Source: an uncultured Verrucomicrobia subdivision 3 bacterium
GTDB lineage: Bacteria > Verrucomicrobiota > Verrucomicrobiia > Limisphaerales > UBA11358
NCBI GenBank assembly: GCA_903858275.1
Contig: CAIOIC010000080.1
Span: forward strand, 1 to 33,062
Direction of reading: 5' to 3'
DNA length: 33,062 nt
A program made the position numbers and the translations under genes. Below are positions 1 through 6,283 of the stretch, in pieces (within the stretch, counting starts at the first letter, position 1; each line of letters starts with the position of its first letter). Below the pieces are notes generated by a model, which saw only the letters and a program-made list of their open reading frames with translations, ran no database searches and had not been told where the DNA came from.

Positions 1-149
1 GGGGATTCAACCCCTCTTTCAATTCGGCTGATAAACACCGTGGAAAGGTTGGCTTTCTCTGCCAACTTCTCCTGACTGAATCCAGTCTCTTTGCGTGCGG
101 CACGAACTGCCTCACCCAAAAGACGACGGTGTTTCTGAATTGCTGCCAT
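1..149 (-). CDS. XRE-family helix-turn-helix regulator (partial, cut by window edge)
   Basis: Reading the minus strand from the ATG at 149 gives about 49 residues before the window ends. They form most of an HTH_3/Cro-CI domain: a basic first helix (KHRRLLGEAVRAARK), the turn TGFSQEKLAEKA, and the recognition helix LSTVFISRIERG. Family members are DNA-binding repressors or activators, often encoded on mobile elements. The gene is divergent from the Sel1-repeat gene at 365, and two inverted repeats sit in the shared upstream region, as expected for an autoregulated repressor. The C-terminal part is not visible, so a fused protease or toxin domain cannot be excluded. Confidence 0.85.
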   Translation of the reverse strand, partial: MAAIQKHRRLLGEAVRAARKETGFSQEKLAEKANLSTVFISRIERGVES

Positions 150-169
150 TTCCAATCCAGAAAACACGA

Positions 170-199
170 ATGGCAAAATGTCGCCATGTCGTTAACGAC
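170..199. promoter_or_regulatory. Inverted repeats upstream of the XRE gene (candidate operator)
   Basis: Two neighbouring inverted repeats lie just upstream of the minus-strand XRE start codon. One is ATGGC-(8 nt)-GCCAT at 170-187. The other is the perfect 12-bp palindrome GTCGTTAACGAC at 188-199. Palindromes in the divergent region beside an XRE gene are typical autoregulatory operators. Binding by this protein is inferred only. Confidence 0.4.
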
Positions 200-364
200 T
201 AGATTTAGAATTGGTGCTTGTGCTTCCGCGGAATGGGTTCACATTAAATCCATCAATTGCGGGCAGTTCAGGTGCCGGGGACGGATGCCCAATTCCGGTG
301 GGGTTTGATGCTTGCCGGAACGGATGTGGGCATATTGGCTTCCCGATGAAATGGAAAAACATCT

Positions 365-1507
365 ATGAAAACAATAAAATCACTATTCGGGATTCTCGCC
401 GTCAGTTTAGCACTTGGAATTACCCCAACCATTCAAGCTCAAACCAATGAATCTCAGTCCTTAGACAATATTCGTGCCAAGGCAGAAAATGGCGATGCCA
501 AGGCTCAGAACAAAATAGGTGAAGCTCGCTATTCTGGAAGTGAAGGTTTGGAGCAAAATTATATGGAGGCGGCCATGTGGTTTCGCAGGGCCGCCGAACA
601 GAATTATCCAGCCGCACAACGTAATTATGGACGTTGCTATGAAGAAGGTAACGGCGTGTATAAAAATATCGAAGAAGCTTTCAAGTGGTATTTGCTGGCG
701 GCGGCACAAGGTGATGCTACCGCCGAGACCGATGTGCTTAGATTTGATTCGCTGCTGTCCCGTTCGCAAATTGTGAAGATAAAAGAAGAGGTTCAGATTC
801 TAATAAATAATCCAGCTAACTTGCAGATGAAATTGCAGGTGGAAAAAATTGCTCAAGCCAAAGCAGAAGCTCAAGCCAAAGCCGATGCTCAGGCGAAAAT
901 AGACGCTCAAACCAAGGCAGAAGCCCAAGCAAAAGCCGATGCTCAGGCGAAAATAGACGCTCAAGCTAAGGCTGATGCAAGGGATAAAGAAGCTAAGGCT
1001 AAAGTCGTGACTCAGGAAAAAGAAAAAGCCCGAGCAGAACTAATCAACAGTGTTAAAATACGGGGAGGTTTTCTACTTGTTATTGGTCTTCTGTGGGCTT
1101 CTTTCAGAAAAGTGCAACGAACAAAGACCGACCTAAAAAAAGGTGTGATTGGATGGATTGACGGAGTAGGTATCGTTTTAACTATGATTTCCCTTGCCTT
1201 TGGCCCAATGATAATTGTTCTATCAAAGGACGTGCTTGGCAATTTAACCGGTGGTGGTTCAGGCTCATCAGTCCGCAGTTCGTCGTCGTTCTCCGGTTCA
1301 CACAAGTCGGCACGGCAACTAATAAGAGACAGGGCTGAATCGTTATACGGTCGGAGGGTGGACGTGACGATTGACAGTGGGTTCTATGGGGGTGCTTATC
1401 AAGTTACGGTTTCAGACAACGAACACTTTCATAATTATACCATCGTCGCAGAGGTGGATGAAAAAAATCAAAAGATAACGTCATGGGAAACGAGAAAGAT
1501 TGATTGA
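365..1507 (+). CDS. Sel1-repeat protein with Ala/Lys-rich coiled coil and membrane segments
   Basis: This is a 380-residue protein with a Sec signal peptide (about 1-26, ending AQA-like before QTNES). Two Sel1/TPR-like repeats follow at roughly 44-116, with the typical pattern A..Y..G.GV.KN..EAFKWYLLAA.QGDA. Residues 159-225 are an Ala/Lys/Gln-rich coiled coil with an internal 18-residue repeat. Hydrophobic stretches at about 234-248 and 265-286 look membrane-spanning, then comes a Ser/Gly linker and a small C-terminal domain (about 315-380). Sel1 repeats mediate protein-protein contacts, and no catalytic motif is visible. The downstream lipoprotein starts 2 bases after its stop, so the two are probably cotranscribed and may form an envelope-associated pair. 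The specific function is unknown. Confidence 0.85.
   Translation: MKTIKSLFGILAVSLALGITPTIQAQTNESQSLDNIRAKAENGDAKAQNKIGEARYSGSEGLEQNYMEAAMWFRRAAEQNYPAAQRNYGRCYEEGNGVYKNIEEAFKWYLLAAAQGDATAETDVLRFDSLLSRSQIVKIKEEVQILINNPANLQMKLQVEKIAQAKAEAQAKADAQAKIDAQTKAEAQAKADAQAKIDAQAKADARDKEAKAKVVTQEKEKARAELINSVKIRGGFLLVIGLLWASFRKVQRTKTDLKKGVIGWIDGVGIVLTMISLAFGPMIIVLSKDVLGNLTGGGSGSSVRSSSSFSGSHKSARQLIRDRAESLYGRRVDVTIDSGFYGGAYQVTVSDNEHFHNYTIVAEVDEKNQKITSWETRKID
853..964 (+). repeat. Intragenic 54-bp tandem repeat in the Sel1 protein gene
   Basis: About two copies of a 54-bp unit (18 codons) encode the AQAKADAQAKIDAQ-type coiled coil. A 30-base stretch starting at 881 recurs exactly at 935, and the segment from 853 recurs with few changes at 907. 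The unit length is a multiple of three, so copy-number change would lengthen or shorten the coil without a frameshift. Confidence 0.75.
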
Positions 1508-1509
1508 CC

Positions 1510-1983
1510 ATGAAAACAATATTTCTGGTAATGGCATTACTGCTTTCCGTGTTGCTAAACGGTTGTGGCAATTCAGATGGGAGCCTGTCTTTTAACAAAA
1601 GCCAAACCGCTGGATTGGTCAAATTGCTTGGGACGTATGAAGGGCCAGCCCATGCTCAACGTATCATGGGGGCGATGATGACAGGGGTTTGGACGGCCAC
1701 ATTCTTTCAAGACGAAAACGGGGCTTTGAAATGCAAATGCACTTTGAAGCTTCACGATTCTCAAAATGGGTGGGGAACCCCGACCTCTGCAACGACAGAC
1801 GTGAAAATCTACAAGGGAGTCGCAAATGGCTTATATGATTTGAGATGCGAGGCAGGTTTTAGTGATACCGAACCACACTGGACGATTTCCGTTAATGGAA
1901 TATCACTGACCTCAGGTCAATCCGTAAGCTCATTCAGCCTGTTTGATATGTCCTCGTATGAAGTCAAACTTTCACGAAAGTAA
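1510..1983 (+). CDS. Predicted lipoprotein of unknown function
   Basis: The ATG at 1510 gives 157 residues beginning MKTIFLVMALLLSVLLNGC. This is a lipoprotein signal with lipobox LLNGC and Cys19 as the lipidated residue. An in-frame TTG at 1504 would add only two residues and is less likely. The mature part is polar and beta-rich (WTATFFQDENGALKCKCTLKLHD) and resembles no family I recognise. It follows the Sel1-repeat gene after a 2-base gap, so both are probably one transcript ending at the hairpin at 2010-2040. It is presumably anchored in a membrane facing the periplasm. Confidence 0.75.
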   Translation: MKTIFLVMALLLSVLLNGCGNSDGSLSFNKSQTAGLVKLLGTYEGPAHAQRIMGAMMTGVWTATFFQDENGALKCKCTLKLHDSQNGWGTPTSATTDVKIYKGVANGLYDLRCEAGFSDTEPHWTISVNGISLTSGQSVSSFSLFDMSSYEVKLSRK

Positions 1984-2009
1984 TTTTTTGGCATAATTAT
2001 CCCGTCACC

Positions 2010-2040
2010 AAAACTCCATCGGCAAAACCGTTGGAGTTTT
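2010..2040. terminator. Bidirectional Rho-independent terminator
   Basis: The 9-bp stem AAAACTCCA / TGGAGTTTT is extended inward by CGG / CCG around a short A-rich loop, with a T-run on the plus side and TTTT on the minus side. It lies between convergent genes ending at 1983 (plus) and 2041 (minus) and can serve both. Confidence 0.8.
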
Positions 2041-2238
2041 TCATTTCTTCGGCTGGTTTTTGCCAAGTTGAAAAAGCCGTAAATCCCCTTTGCCGACAAT
2101 ATGGCCCGACCTCTCCCGCGTGTAACCGTCCGCGTCCAGTTTCGCCACGATTCGGCCTGTGCCATCACGCAAAAGGGTTCCGTCTGTTCGGCCCACAATT
2201 TTGCCCGTCCTGTCTCTGATGTAGCTGTTGTCATTCAT
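2041..2238 (-). CDS. Small glycine/aspartate-repeat protein (beta-flower-like)
   Basis: A 65-residue protein built from three to four near-repeats of the form G-[KRH]-I-V-[GA]-x-x-D-G: GKIVGRTDG, GRIVAKLDADG and GHIVGKGD. They alternate with short linkers such as TLLRDGT and YTRERS. This resembles small beta-hairpin repeat proteins annotated as five-fold beta-flower proteins, though I recall that family only by pattern. It has no signal peptide and ends in a basic tail (GKNQPKK). It is last of three small minus-strand genes (2748 to 2041) with gaps of 15 and 6 bases, so probably one unit. Function is unknown; binding or scaffold roles are possible. Confidence 0.7.
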   Translation of the reverse strand: MNDNSYIRDRTGKIVGRTDGTLLRDGTGRIVAKLDADGYTRERSGHIVGKGDLRLFQLGKNQPKK

Positions 2239-2244
2239 AAATTC

Positions 2245-2493
2245 TCACTGAGAAACCGAACATCCCTTGAAAAGATTTTTCAAGAATTCCAGCATCAATT
2301 CATCATTGTCAGTCAGCCAATATGATTCCGCTCGGTGAAAAATACCGTCACCGGCAACTGTTCTCGCAACAACCACTTCCAGATTGTAGCCATCCGGCGC
2401 AACGAGCAAAAAGGCAACGTCGCCGTTGCCACACAGGTATTCAGCCTTTACGCATCCTTCACGGTCGGGGAGTTGGTAAATTACTTGTTTCAT
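2245..2493 (-). CDS. Small hypothetical protein
   Basis: An 82-residue protein from an ATG at 2493. It has a balanced acidic composition (DREGCVKAEYLCGNGDVAFLLVAPDGYNLEVVVARTV in short alternating strands) and a C-terminal helix rich in Leu, Glu and Phe. No signal peptide, membrane segment or known motif is evident. It is the middle gene of a tight three-gene minus-strand group inside the mobile element, 6 bases upstream of the repeat-protein gene. I do not recognise the family. Amino-acid usage looks like a real protein rather than a frame shadow. Confidence 0.6.
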   Translation of the reverse strand: MKQVIYQLPDREGCVKAEYLCGNGDVAFLLVAPDGYNLEVVVARTVAGDGIFHRAESYWLTDNDELMLEFLKNLFKGCSVSQ

Positions 2494-2508
2494 AGGTTGT
2501 GGTTGTTC

Positions 2509-2748
2509 TTAATACGCATCGTCGTCGTGCCGTCTGCGCCGCCGCATTTCGAGACTGTAATCAGTTTCCTCAAATTGTTTCCCCAAAACACGGAGTCGGT
2601 CAGCCGCAGCGTTGAATTCCTCAGTTGAAATGTGGAATTCAAGTTCACCGACTGGTTCAAAAATGCGTTCAGTGATATTTTCTGTGGCAAAGAAAAACTT
2701 GTGTGGTTGCCCAAATCCAAATTCAAGGGGATTGGTTGCTGCAATCAC
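2509..2748 (-). CDS. Small hypothetical protein
   Basis: A 79-residue protein from a GTG at 2748 (MIAATNPLEFGFGQPHKFFF...). It has a mixed alpha/beta-looking body, a helical segment (TEEFNAAADRLRVLGKQF), and a charged tail with five consecutive Arg followed by acidic residues. It is the first gene of the minus-strand trio ending at 2041. A competing frame (2744 to 2490) overlaps almost completely. I prefer this one because its composition is protein-like and it does not run into the next gene. Family unrecognised. Confidence 0.55.
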   Translation of the reverse strand: MIAATNPLEFGFGQPHKFFFATENITERIFEPVGELEFHISTEEFNAAADRLRVLGKQFEETDYSLEMRRRRRHDDDAY

Positions 2749-3074
2749 CGTGGGCCGTTCCGACTGAATTTAAGACGGACAAAAAGCCAATACGTTAATA
2801 CTTGCTCCATTTCCAAGAGGAAAAAGTTGGCCGGGAAATTTTTTAGGCGTCCAAACAACGCATATATGCGCGGGTCGAGGGGGGTATCAAAAAGGGGGTA
2901 GCCAGAAGGGCACCCCCCCCCACCGTGGCGGTAGGGGACATGCTGGCCCATGTGGGGTGGCAATGGCCGGTGAAGGCAGAGAAAAAGTCGGTTCACCAAA
3001 TTCAGGCATATTTATTATTGGCCGAGGTTTTAGAGTTGAAACTTGTTCATCACAAACGGCCATCCCCATTTCGT
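2749..3074. other. Gene-poor stretch inside the element
   Basis: No convincing gene is seen. The stretch contains G- and C-homopolymer runs near 2878-2930, including nine or so C in a row at about 2913, and an ATATATGCGC segment near 2862. A minus-strand reading frame (3108 to 2887) is proline-rich at its end and overlaps the DUF3102 gene. It is doubtful. Promoter elements for the trio starting at 2748 presumably lie here but none is clear. Confidence 0.4.
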
Positions 3075-3587
3075 CTAACAACGGAGTGGGGATTTTTCTT
3101 TTGTCCACATTTGTTGATTTCGGGAATCCGACACATTGTCGAATTTGGCGAGGGTCATATACCGTTGAGCGGTTTTATCGGAAATGCCTATGCAGTTTTT
3201 CTTTAACCACGGAAGCCAGTTGCCATGGCCGACCAATTCTTTTGCCTGAACCAAGTATTCACCGGCTTTGATGGCAGATGTAATTGCGTCACGTCCACTT
3301 TTCTTCGATAGGCGGTCGGAATTTTCGGCGTTCTGATGAGCGTCGAGAATGGCCTTGGCGTATTCATCCAAGGTTTTTTTGGCTTCCGCACTAGTCAACG
3401 GTTTGTCGTGTTCCGTCTTATCCAGCGGAACCGCATGTTCAATAGACTTGTTGGGGATTGTCGTTGAATTAGGCAGTTGTCCGACTTCGCTGGTCGAATT
3501 GGCAGCAACAAACGTGGTTGGTGGTGTTGCCGGAGCCATGAAAGCGGGGACTTCGTGAATCGTTGGTGGTTCTTGTAATGTTGTCAT
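3075..3587 (-). CDS. DUF3102-type protein
   Basis: A 170-residue protein. The first ~75 residues are Pro/Thr/Ser-rich and low in order. The C-terminal half holds a DUF3102-like signature: a long helix, then AGEYLVQAKELVGHGNWLPW, LKKNCIGISDKTAQRYM and TLAKF. This pattern (hold-the-element helix, GxWLPWL, S.KTAQRYM) is common to proteins found on plasmids, phages and integrative elements, where it looks like a DNA-binding or partition-associated domain. Its exact role is not known to me. The protein ends shortly after the domain. It supports the mobile nature of this segment and sits among other minus-strand element genes. Confidence 0.75.
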   Translation of the reverse strand: MTTLQEPPTIHEVPAFMAPATPPTTFVAANSTSEVGQLPNSTTIPNKSIEHAVPLDKTEHDKPLTSAEAKKTLDEYAKAILDAHQNAENSDRLSKKSGRDAITSAIKAGEYLVQAKELVGHGNWLPWLKKNCIGISDKTAQRYMTLAKFDNVSDSRNQQMWTKEKSPLRC

Positions 3588-3643
3588 GCGTTTTATCGGT
3601 TATTTTTATGGTTTAGTTGAGTTCCTTCATAGCCTCAGATAAA

Positions 3644-4072
3644 TCAGTTTGTAGCCTTAAAAACTTCACCCGGTTTCCTGTCTGGATTCAACAAAATCAG
3701 AATGTCCATGACGCAGAAATCACAGAAATTAAATCGTTTTTGAAACTCGTTTTGGTTCTTCCATTTTGGGTGTTCCTTCATTAAGGCCGTCAACCGTTCA
3801 ATAAAAAAGACATGTTCCTTTGGCAGTGTCTTTTTCAATTCGGGTGTCAGCTTGTGGTTTGGCCACAGTGAGCGATTCTCAGTTGGTTTTGTGCGTATGA
3901 CACGCCCACGACGGCTGGCCGGTGTCTTGTTTGGACGTTTGGATAGCCAAACACCAAGGGTGTTGGCTTCTTTCCGTGCCAGCATGAGGCGAGCCGGTGT
4001 ATTGGTTGTGGTTGACGTTCCGACTGGCAAGCCAGTCCCGATGGACGAATTATGTTTTTTCACATCATTCAT
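3644..4072 (-). CDS. Hypothetical basic protein
   Basis: A 142-residue protein from an ATG at 4072. The N-terminal half is Thr/Asn/Arg/Lys-rich (for example NKTPASRRGRVIRTK), suggesting nucleic-acid contact or disorder. The C-terminal half is more regular, with helices around HVFFIERLTALMKEHP and a cysteine pair FCDFC. No family is recognised. It lies 56 bases upstream of the DUF3102 gene on the same strand and could share its transcript. Confidence 0.6.
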   Translation of the reverse strand: MNDVKKHNSSIGTGLPVGTSTTTNTPARLMLARKEANTLGVWLSKRPNKTPASRRGRVIRTKPTENRSLWPNHKLTPELKKTLPKEHVFFIERLTALMKEHPKWKNQNEFQKRFNFCDFCVMDILILLNPDRKPGEVFKATN

Positions 4073-4158
4073 TCAACCAGACTTTAAATTGAAGTCTATA
4101 CTGCTTGGCGGTTGCACAAACTCATTGAATTTACAGGGATTTTGAAAATCACCCCCTG

Positions 4159-4229
4159 AAAAATAAGGGGTTTTAGGGCGTGATATTTATTTGCATTTAT
4201 TTTTCTTAAAAAATAAGGGGTTTACGGGC
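4159..4229. repeat. Pair of 21-bp direct repeats, 50-bp period
   Basis: The segments at 4159-4179 and 4209-4229 both start AAAAATAAGGGGTTT and end GGGC, with two differences over 21 bases. Their starts are exactly 50 bp apart, about five helical turns, with AT-rich DNA between. This could be a pair of protein-binding sites or iteron-like copies. Only two copies are present. Confidence 0.5.
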
Positions 4230-4377
4230 AAAAAACCCAAAGTCAAGTGCTGGACACCCCCTTGTTGGGACAAAAAAACGCATTTTGGACTCTCCGTAAG
4301 GTTGAGAAACGGCCAAGCACGGCATTGAATTGGTGGAGTGATTTCGTTTGATGCCTCTACCCTGAATTTCACCGCAC

Positions 4378-4401
4378 AAAAACCCCGCCCGAAGGCGGGG
4401 T
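4378..4401 (-). terminator. Rho-independent terminator, minus strand
   Basis: Read on the minus strand, an 8-bp GC stem (ACCCCGCC / GGCGGGGT) closes a UUCG tetraloop and is followed by five T (A-run at 4378-4382 on the plus strand). It lies about 100 bases past the stop of the gene at 4914-4501 and most likely ends that transcript. Confidence 0.85.
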
Positions 4402-4500
4402 GTGGCAGTTCGTTTGCAATTTCCAACCCGATTCCAAATCCACCTACCCAAAGAACTGGCACAGAAACAATATCGGCGAATCGGAATTTTGAGACCCTGA

Positions 4501-4914
4501 TTACGCGGCCTTCAAACTGTAATTGCCATCGGCCAACGTGAAAATGGCTTTGGGGCCGTTGGACTTCTTTTTGAGGATGTTCTTCACCTTCCAAGAACTC
4601 GCGGCATTGCCCACCGCCTCAATGATGGATTCAACCGTCATCGGTTGGCCGTTCGTGGTGAGAATTTCGGTGATTTTGTCATCCACCTTGGGGCGGAGTG
4701 ACGCCGGTTTCCACGTCGGGTCGAGTTCACGAACTTCGGCTTCCAAGGTGAGCAGTTCACCACTCAATTCCGTGTAGCGGGCCTTGAGGGGTTCAGACAG
4801 GCCGATTCGCTGTTGTTTCAAAGCTTCAATCTGAAGATTGATTTCGGCGAGGGCTGCGGTTGCGGTTTTGGTTCCAGTTTTCTTCGTGTCAGTCGTTTTC
4901 ATGGTCGTTGTCAA
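4501..4914 (-). CDS. Coiled-coil plus winged-helix-like small protein
   Basis: A 137-residue protein. After a Thr/Lys-rich start come a helical coiled-coil region (about 20-62, with LAEINLQIEALKQQRIGL and repeated Glu/Leu) and a C-terminal domain of about 60 residues. That domain (KVDDKITEILTTNGQPMTVESIIEAV... then ILKKKSNGPKAIFTLADGNY) resembles HARE-HTH/winged-helix modules, which have a helix, a second helix after a Pro turn, then a beta wing. It may be a small DNA-binding regulator of the element. The in-frame ATG at 4902 is an alternative start. It lies 95 bases downstream of the integrase start-to-stop run on the same strand and has its own terminator. Confidence 0.65.
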   Translation of the reverse strand: MTTTMKTTDTKKTGTKTATAALAEINLQIEALKQQRIGLSEPLKARYTELSGELLTLEAEVRELDPTWKPASLRPKVDDKITEILTTNGQPMTVESIIEAVGNAASSWKVKNILKKKSNGPKAIFTLADGNYSLKAA

Positions 4915-5009
4915 TTTGTTGTTTCAAGGTGTCGAGTTGTTCGGCACGTCTGGATTGCTGACAGGAAATCCGCACCCCGGCAACGAGCGGCGCAAAAAAG
5001 TTTATGGGG

Positions 5010-6122
5010 CTAAAATGTGAGTTTGCTTGCCATTTTCTTCATGTGCTCGCGGTTCAAATGTCCGTAAGTTTTGCCAATCAAAACGCCCCCGTCCTTGTGG
5101 CCGGCCCACTTGGCAATCGTCATGTAGTCAATCCCCGTCATTACGCAGGTTGAAATGAAATAGTGTCTGGTCAGGTGAAGGGTGAAATCTGGCATCTCCA
5201 CGACAGCGCGAACGCCTTCGACCATTTTCTGAAACGACTGAACAGCATTGGATGTCCGATGCGGTTTGCCCAATCGATATGACGGGAACAGAAATTTAAT
5301 ATCTGGCAGAGCCTTTTCCTTCATGCACAGCAGGTGATTTTCCAGATTGGCACTGAAATCAACCCGACGGCTCTCAAAATTCTTGGTGGTGTCACCTTGA
5401 AACGCGAGTTGCTTATTTTCCCAGTCCACATTCTCCCATTTCAAATTCGCCACTTCCGATTTGCGTCCACCTGAATACATGCACAGCAGCAAAAAATCCG
5501 CGAACTGTTCGCCAGTAATGGGGCGGCTTCGCAGGGCTTCGGTTCCAATTTTCAAGATGTCATCGCCGGAAAACAATTTCCGCTCCACGGATTTGACCTT
5601 CAAATGGGTGATGCCTTCCATCGGCAATTTAGAAATGTATTTTTCCGTCTTTGCTAACTTCAACATAGCCCGAAGTGCCTTAACGTGGTGGTTCGCTGTG
5701 CTCGGTGTAAGCCCCCGTTTGAGCAATTGTCCGCGATACGCGAGAATTTGTTGGGTCGTGATTTTGCCAATTTTGAGGTCATCCCCAAGAAATCGTTCCC
5801 AATGTTTTAAGCAATTGTCCTCGCGAATCGTTGATACCGGAGACTTGCCGCACACCTTGACGTAATGCTCCCTGAACGTCTTGAAATCCGGCCCTGATTT
5901 TAGGCTCGTGATTTCTCCGTCCTTGATGCTTTTCAAAAGGTCATACATGGCCTTGATGGCATCATTTCTTTCGGTCACTCCTTTCAGCCTGATTTTGCTG
6001 AGTTTTCTGAGGCCCGTATCAGCATCGGCAATCATCGTCTGAACGTAAAATGAGCCATTCCGTTCCCATAAACCGCGAATTCTCCGGCTTGAACGGTCAA
6101 AAACTTGATGGAATGAACTCAC
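5010..6122 (-). CDS. Tyrosine recombinase / integrase
   Basis: A 370-residue phage-type integrase. It has an N-terminal arm-binding region, a SAM-like core-binding domain (about 80-170), and a catalytic domain with the expected residues: Arg220 in SGGRKSE, probable Lys247 in TTKNFESRR, His316 and Arg319 in LHLTRH, His342 in AGHKD, and nucleophile Tyr353 in KTYGHL. The full set argues for an active enzyme that cuts and rejoins DNA through a 3'-phosphotyrosine. The gene reads away from the tRNA-Arg fragment and starts about 110 bases from it, the common layout for an integrase beside its attachment site. It most likely catalyses insertion and excision of this element at tRNA-Arg(CCG). No excisionase gene is identified for certain. 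Confidence 0.95.
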   Translation of the reverse strand: MSSFHQVFDRSSRRIRGLWERNGSFYVQTMIADADTGLRKLSKIRLKGVTERNDAIKAMYDLLKSIKDGEITSLKSGPDFKTFREHYVKVCGKSPVSTIREDNCLKHWERFLGDDLKIGKITTQQILAYRGQLLKRGLTPSTANHHVKALRAMLKLAKTEKYISKLPMEGITHLKVKSVERKLFSGDDILKIGTEALRSRPITGEQFADFLLLCMYSGGRKSEVANLKWENVDWENKQLAFQGDTTKNFESRRVDFSANLENHLLCMKEKALPDIKFLFPSYRLGKPHRTSNAVQSFQKMVEGVRAVVEMPDFTLHLTRHYFISTCVMTGIDYMTIAKWAGHKDGGVLIGKTYGHLNREHMKKMASKLTF

Positions 6123-6233
6123 CCTTGGACCAGAACAAATTCCAGAACATTTGGCGAATGCTTGTCCTGTTAAACCGGGTATGCTATTTCTGGCCTTGTG
6201 CTAACGTAGTTGGGTTGGATTTAACCGTCGTAG

Positions 6234-6278
6234 CTCCGAAGCCGAAGGTTGTGGGTTCAACTCCCGCCGCGCGCACCA
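6234..6278 (+). other. attR: 3' half of tRNA-Arg(CCG)
   Basis: Bases 6234-6278 read as the 3' half of a tRNA. They give anticodon loop CTCCGAA with CCG at 6236-6238, anticodon-stem strand GCCGA, variable loop AGGTT, T stem GTGGG / CCCGC around TTCAACT, acceptor strand CGCGCGC, discriminator A and encoded CCA. Upstream bases do not give the matching stem strand TCGGC, a D arm, or the 5' acceptor strand GCGCGCG. The tRNA is therefore truncated exactly at the anticodon loop. This is what insertion of an element at the tRNA anticodon/T region leaves at its far end. Breakpoint precision is limited to a few bases. Confidence 0.85.
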
Positions 6279-6283
6279 TGCTT

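Larger units (their letters stand above)
4073..4500. other. Intergenic stretch of the element with AT-rich repeats and a terminator
   Basis: No gene is supported in these 428 bases. They hold two direct repeats spaced 50 bp apart (4159-4179 and 4209-4229), an AT-rich segment between them, and a strong minus-strand terminator at 4378-4401 serving the gene that ends at 4501. Minus-strand promoter elements for the gene starting at 4072 are expected at the low-coordinate end, but I cannot name them. Confidence 0.5.
1..6278. mobile_element. Integrated element (right-hand part), inserted in a tRNA-Arg gene
   Basis: The segment from the left edge to the tRNA scar carries a tyrosine recombinase beside the boundary, an XRE regulator, a DUF3102 protein and several short genes of no housekeeping family. 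Base composition is clearly AT-richer than the GC-rich genes that start right after the tRNA fragment. A truncated tRNA 3' end next to the integrase is the usual attR arrangement for elements that integrate into tRNA genes. The left end lies outside the window, so total size and cargo are unknown. No conjugation, replication or phage structural gene is visible here, so whether it is an ICE, a mobilisable island, a prophage remnant or a satellite cannot be decided. Confidence 0.8.

Noticed and set aside
2490..2744. Alternative minus-strand frame overlapping the gene at 2748-2509
   Set aside because: It has a TTG start, Asn/Leu/Ser-heavy composition, and overlaps a better frame almost completely.
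3062..3093. Hairpin ATCCCCA/TGGGGAT followed by T-run, as a terminator
   Set aside because: The T-run is on the plus strand, where no gene ends nearby. On the minus strand, where the DUF3102 gene stops inside the loop, there is no T-run.
2887..3108. Minus-strand frame after the DUF3102 gene
   Set aside because: It overlaps the DUF3102 end and finishes in a proline/tryptophan run encoded by G/C homopolymers. No evidence of a frameshifted continuation was found.
6181..6278. A complete tRNA gene
   Set aside because: No 5' acceptor strand GCGCGCG, D arm or matching anticodon-stem strand exists upstream. Only the 3' half is present.
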